Source: Massilia eurypsychrophila
GTDB taxonomy: Bacteria; Pseudomonadota; Gammaproteobacteria; Burkholderiales; Burkholderiaceae_D
Direction: 5' to 3'
Assembly: GCF_002760655.1 (NCBI RefSeq)
Contig: NZ_PDOC01000023.1
Coordinates: 1 to 64,000 of the forward strand
Length of the DNA: 64,000 nt
Shown: piece by piece, positions 58,969 to 64,000 of the stretch
Layout of the letters: every line of letters starts with the position of its first letter
Numbering within the stretch: the stretch's first letter is position 1
The notes under the pieces: model-generated
The model's input: only the letters and a program-made list of their open reading frames with translations
Databases searched by the model: none
What the model was told of the DNA's origin: nothing
Position numbers and translations under genes: made by a program

Positions 58969-59896
58969 GTTCCGTGAGCGACTTTAATACCCCACCCCGC
59001 CCGCTCGCGGGCACCCCGTGAGGGGAAATCAAGACTGCGCTTCGCGCACAAGGAAAGACTGAAAGGCAGGCACCTCGACGACTCTCAATTTAACGGTAAA
59101 GTCAAATCCTCGTGGGCAACGTGTTCATGTTGTCCACAGGCCCGAGGAAGCCGCAAACCGGGTTTGCCGTTGGTTTTCACGGATTTTTTTTTCAAAGAAA
59201 AAACAAATCCATCGACCCAAAAGTTTTTCGAAGAAAAACTGCGGGAGGGCCAAGCGAGAGCGCGGCTAGAGCGTTCCGTTAACTCTATAGTAGCCACTGC
59301 ATGTCGAGCGCCGCCAGGGCTGCGAAAAACAGGTAACACCAGAAAAACCAAAACGCATACGTCCCTGGCCAACGAGGTCTAAGCGGTCCAGCCCGTGCGA
59401 ACACCCGCACGAACTGGCCTGGCCGCAAGCGGCCATCCCTGCGGGACGCAAGACCCGGATACATCGCGCTGGACGTGTCGCAAACCCCGCGCCACGACCA
59501 CCGCTCAACCGGGCTGGTGTGCCAGCCTCGATGCCGACGCCGCCAACCGGCAAATTCAGCAAAAAGCGTCTACAGGAAGAGGGGCCCGTTCGCACGCCGA
59601 AGGCTATTCCGGACGCTCTGCTGCCCCTACACGCCGCTTTCGTGACCGACCGTGTATGCCGCGTTATCTTGTGCCGCGAAAACGGCTGTAAGGCGCCGTG
59701 TCACCAGGGGCTTGGTGAGGCGGACGCGCCCAGGATCCTGTAGCGCGTCACCATCGTGTGGACGGATGTACAGCTTGACCTTGACGCCGGGTTGCCCAGC
59801 ACTTACTCCATCAGCGGCAGCGTGCCGCCTGTCTGGCACGTACCGCAGCGGCCGGGTCGCGCAACGAGTGCGGTCGGACGAGAACGGCGTGAAGGT
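58969..59896. other. Post-oriV region, mostly repeats, no firm gene
   Basis: It contains runs such as AGTTTTTCGAAGAAAAACT (about 59222), a partial C-type repeat (GCAAGCGGCCATCCC near 59430) and a TTGGTGAG...GTCACCA element (about 59712-59753) preceded by a GTGTCACCA half (59697). Short open frames here lack ribosome sites and recognisable proteins. TGAAGGT at 59890-59896 is the target duplication of the Tn3-type insertion. Confidence 0.5.
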
Positions 59897-59934
59897 GGGG
59901 TTTGAGGTGCAGTGGAACGGAAAACCGGGTTAAG
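59897..59934 (+). repeat. Tn3-family 38-bp terminal inverted repeat (outer end at 59897)
   Basis: Identical to the minus-strand sequence of 5362-5399 over 38 bp, opposite in orientation, preceded by the direct repeat TGAAGGT. Its element extends rightwards, away from the backbone. Confidence 0.9.
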
Positions 59935-60128
59935 TGTTTAGTTTCGTGGGATCATGACCGTCCTTGCAAAAAAAACATGCCCAAAAAAAGTATGTACGAC
60001 AAAACAAAGGTATGATGCGATGTCGTCAAGATTGCTTCGCACATCTGCGGCCTATGTGAGTAAATAAGTGGTGACAGGTTGGCTTCCTGCCTCGGTGCGC
60101 CTGTCACCATCGACGTAAGCGCGCCAAA
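59935..60128. other. Transposon-side spacer with TGGTGAC element
   Basis: AT-rich stretch with A-runs, then a TGGTGAC...GTCACCA element (60069-60109) and TCGACGTAAGC (60112-60122), a variant of the leader word seen before trfA and ssb. It is the only TGGTGAC element on the transposon side. No gene is seen. Confidence 0.5.
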
Positions 60129-61828
<1,700 letters not shown>

Positions 61829-61832
<4 letters not shown>

Positions 61833-62560
61833 GCGCAACAATCCTCGTCGTGGACGACAACCCCACCAATCTCAAGCTCGCCTCCGACGTGCTCGAATTC
61901 GAGGGCTACAACATCCTCAAGGCCGTGGACGCCGAGGAGGCGCAGGTCGTCCTCGCCACCACCCTGCCCGACCTCATCCTCATGGACATCGCCCTGCCCG
62001 GCATGGACGGGCTCACGCTCACGCGCAAACTCAAGGCCGAGGAGCGCACCCGCGGCATCCGCATAGTCGCGCTTACGGCCTTCGCCATGAAAGGCGACGA
62101 TCAGAAGGCGTTCGACGCTGGTTGCGACGGCTACATCACCAAGCCCATTGACACGCGCAAGCTGCCCGACCAGGTGGCCGGGTATCTGGCTCGCGCAAGC
62201 GGGCAATCACGAGGAAGCCGCATGAAAGTCCTCGTCATCGAAGACCACGCTGCGGATATCAAGCTCTCGAATCTCGTCCTGAGCACCGCCCTCCACGAGG
62301 TCGCTGCAGTCGAGGCCGCCGAGCAGGCCCTCGCCGCCATCAAAGAAGACCGCCCGCAGCTCATCCTCTTAGACCTCGACATGCCGAGCGTGGACGGCCT
62401 CGCGCTGGCCCGCAAGCTCAAGGCCGAGCCCGACACGCGTGACATTTGCGTCGTCGCTGTCACCTTCTATCCCGAACAATATCCGAAGGACGCCGCCCTT
62501 GCTGCCGGGTGCGATGCCTACCTTCTGAAGCCGATCGACACATGTGAACTGTCCGATTAA
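61829..62560 (+). CDS. Double receiver-domain protein
   Basis: 243 aa with two CheY-like receivers: residues 1-125 (VVDDNPTNL; LILMDIALPGMDG; TKPIDTRKL) and 131-243 (VIEDHAADI; LILLDLDMPSVDG; LKPIDTCEL). There is no output domain. It starts at GTG 61829, overlapping the kinase stop. It probably forms a phosphorelay with the flanking sensor proteins. Confidence 0.9.
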
Positions 62561-62619
62561 CTCACCGCCGTCGCCGAAGTAGGCGACCCGGTCAACTAGC
62601 AGGCGAAGGAAAAGGAACC

Positions 62620-64000
62620 ATGAACCTCCTCATCGTTGACGACACCCCCACCAACCTGAAGCTGCTGCGCGCGCAACTCGAAGCCGAAGGCCACGCGGTC
62701 TTCGAGGCTCATCACGGCGTAGATGCGCTCGCTCTGCTGGAGCGGCAGCGCGTGGACGCGGTCATCTCCGACATCCTCATGCCGCACATGGACGGTTTCC
62801 GGCTCTGCTACGAAATCCGCAAGCACGCGCACCTGCACGACCTGCCCATCATCATCTACTCGTCCACATACATCTCGCCCGCCGACGAGAAACTGATATT
62901 CGACGTGGGCGCCGACAAATACATCAGGAAACCCGTCTCCCTCAAAACCATCGTCGCCGCGCTGCACGAGGCCATCGCCATGCCTCATGCCGCGCCGCGC
63001 CCCGAGGCCTTGCAGGAAGTCGAGGTGCTCAAGGAACACAGCGAGCGGCTGGTGTCCAAGCTGGAGGAGAAGAACACGGAATTCCAGGCGCAAACCGCGG
63101 CGCTCACCGCGGAGATCGCCGAACGCAAGCGGGCGGAAGAGGCGCTGCTCAAGGCGGGAGCCCTGCAGAGCGCGATTTTTAACAGCGCCAATTTCTCGAG
63201 CATTGCCACCGACGCAAGCGGCGTGATCCAGATCTTTAACGTCGGCGCCGAGCGCATGCTGGGCTATACGGCCGCCGAGGTGATGAACAAGATCACGCCG
63301 GCCGACATTTCCGATCCACAGGAAGTGATCGCGCGCGCCCAAGCACTGAGTCTCGAACTCGAGACCTCGATTGCGCCGGGCTTCGATGCATTGGTGTTCA
63401 AGGCCTCGCGCGGCATCGAAGACATCTACGAATTGACCTACATCCGAAAGGATGGCAGCCGCTTCCCTGCAGTCGTCTCGGTCACGGCCCTGCGCGACGC
63501 CCCCGGCGGAATCATCGGTTACTTGCTGATCGGCACCGACAACACCGCTCGCAAGCGGGCGGAAGAAGCGCTGCTCAAGGCAAGTGCCTTGCACGAGCGC
63601 CGGGTTGCCGGAATCGTCGACTCGGCGATGGACGCCGTCATCAGCATCGATGACGAGCAGCGCATCGTGCTGTTCAATGCGGCGGCCGAGAAGATGTTTG
63701 CGTGCCCGTCAGCACAGGCACTTGGGCAGACGCTCGAACGCTTCGTGCCCGTCCGTTCGCGCGCCGCGCATGCCGGCCACGTGCATGCCTTCGGGCGCGC
63801 CGGCATCCGGGTGACCTCGCGCTCGATGCGTTCGCAGGAAGCACTCATGGCGCTACGCGCAGACGGCACGGAGTTCCCGATCGAAGCCGCGATCTCGCAG
63901 ATCGAGGTGGGTGGCCAGAAGCTCTACACCGTGATCCTGCGCGACATCACAGAGCGCAAGCAATACGAGGAGTCCCTGCGCGAGGCGTCGCACAACGCCG
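62620..64000 (+). CDS. Receiver-PAS-PAS signalling protein (runs off the window)
   Basis: Partial, 460 codons seen. It starts at ATG 62620 behind AAAGGAA with a receiver ([33 protein letters not shown]). A coiled-coil linker ([23 protein letters not shown]) follows. Next is a PAS nearly identical to the two in the kinase at 60129-61832, then a second, unrelated PAS ([24 protein letters not shown]) and RDITERKQ. The remainder, probably a kinase or cyclase module, lies beyond the window. Confidence 0.88.
   Translation, partial: MNLLIVDDTPTNLKLLRAQLEAEGHAVFEAHHGVDALALLERQRVDAVISDILMPHMDGFRLCYEIRKHAHLHDLPIIIYSSTYISPADEKLIFDVGADKYIRKPVSLKTIVAALHEAIAMPHAAPRPEALQEVEVLKEHSERLVSKLEEKNTEFQAQTAALTAEIAERKRAEEALLKAGALQSAIFNSANFSSIATDASGVIQIFNVGAERMLGYTAAEVMNKITPADISDPQEVIARAQALSLELETSIAPGFDALVFKASRGIEDIYELTYIRKDGSRFPAVVSVTALRDAPGGIIGYLLIGTDNTARKRAEEALLKASALHERRVAGIVDSAMDAVISIDDEQRIVLFNAAAEKMFACPSAQALGQTLERFVPVRSRAAHAGHVHAFGRAGIRVTSRSMRSQEALMALRADGTEFPIEAAISQIEVGGQKLYTVILRDITERKQYEESLREASHNA

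Noticed and set aside
59164-59382. 72-codon frame after oriV
   Set aside because: No ribosome site and no recognisable protein; it spans an A/T-run inverted repeat and looks like non-coding DNA.
59652-59933. 93-codon frame ending inside the Tn3-type repeat
   Set aside because: It runs through a dispersed repeat and into the transposon end, has no start site, and reads as low-complexity Arg/Ser.

Overview
The window looks like most of a conjugative plasmid from a betaproteobacterium, probably Burkholderiales or Oxalobacteraceae-like; this is inferred from GC-rich coding, IncP-type replication and transfer genes and the accessory gene types. There is no rRNA, tRNA or chromosomal housekeeping gene. 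Two identical 38-bp Tn3-type inverted repeats at 5362-5399 and 59897-59934 face each other across the backbone and are bordered by the same 7-bp direct repeat (TGAAGGT). On a circular molecule this means one Tn3-family insertion spans the window ends, and 5400-59896 is the recipient backbone of about 54.5 kb.

Layout. 1-5399 (transposon side): three IS6-family copies, two of them broken, around a DUF883 gene and a PRC-barrel gene, then a res site and a Tn3-type resolvase. 5400-14700: kfrA, small genes, a second serine recombinase, and a 1.84-kb cassette with 166-bp complex inverted ends and a 6-bp target duplication that carries an Abi_2/AbiF-like HEPN gene and a probable small RNA; then plasmid genes of unknown function (one DUF932) among large repeats. 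14681-20087: an IncP-like relaxase region, traM-traL-traK diverging from traJ-traI across oriT, with traH nested in another frame inside traI. 20235-31321: Type ISP restriction-modification enzyme, topoisomerase III, an LPD7 protein and the VirD4 coupling protein. 31563-42049: a complete virB11-to-virB1 operon in pKM101 order, with an eex candidate between virB5 and virB6 and a trbM/kikA homologue. 42518-48804: a response regulator, CPBP protease, TonB-dependent receptor, periplasmic binding protein and histidine kinase, divergent from the T4SS operon. 48805-53950: small genes, a second AbiF-like gene with its own small RNA, a nucleotidyltransferase-like pair, and repeats. 53950-58970: ssb, parA/incC, parB/korB, korA-like, trfA-like and an iteron oriV. 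59897-64000: transposon end, then a PAS histidine kinase and receiver genes running off the window.

How it fits together. TrfA with iterons replicates the plasmid; ParA/ParB, the resolvase and KfrA maintain it; TraI/J/K/L/M/H with VirD4 and VirB1-11 transfer it; the RM enzyme and AbiF units defend it or keep it in the host. Two dispersed site families run through the backbone: 16 copies of a TTTTCGC-N4-GCGAAAA palindrome (candidate ParB/KorB or other global-regulator sites) and more than 20 copies of a 42-bp TGGTGAC-N28-GTCACCA element of unknown function. The most unusual items are the transposon-like AbiF cassette, the 42-bp element family, and the sensory cassette placed against the T4SS promoter.
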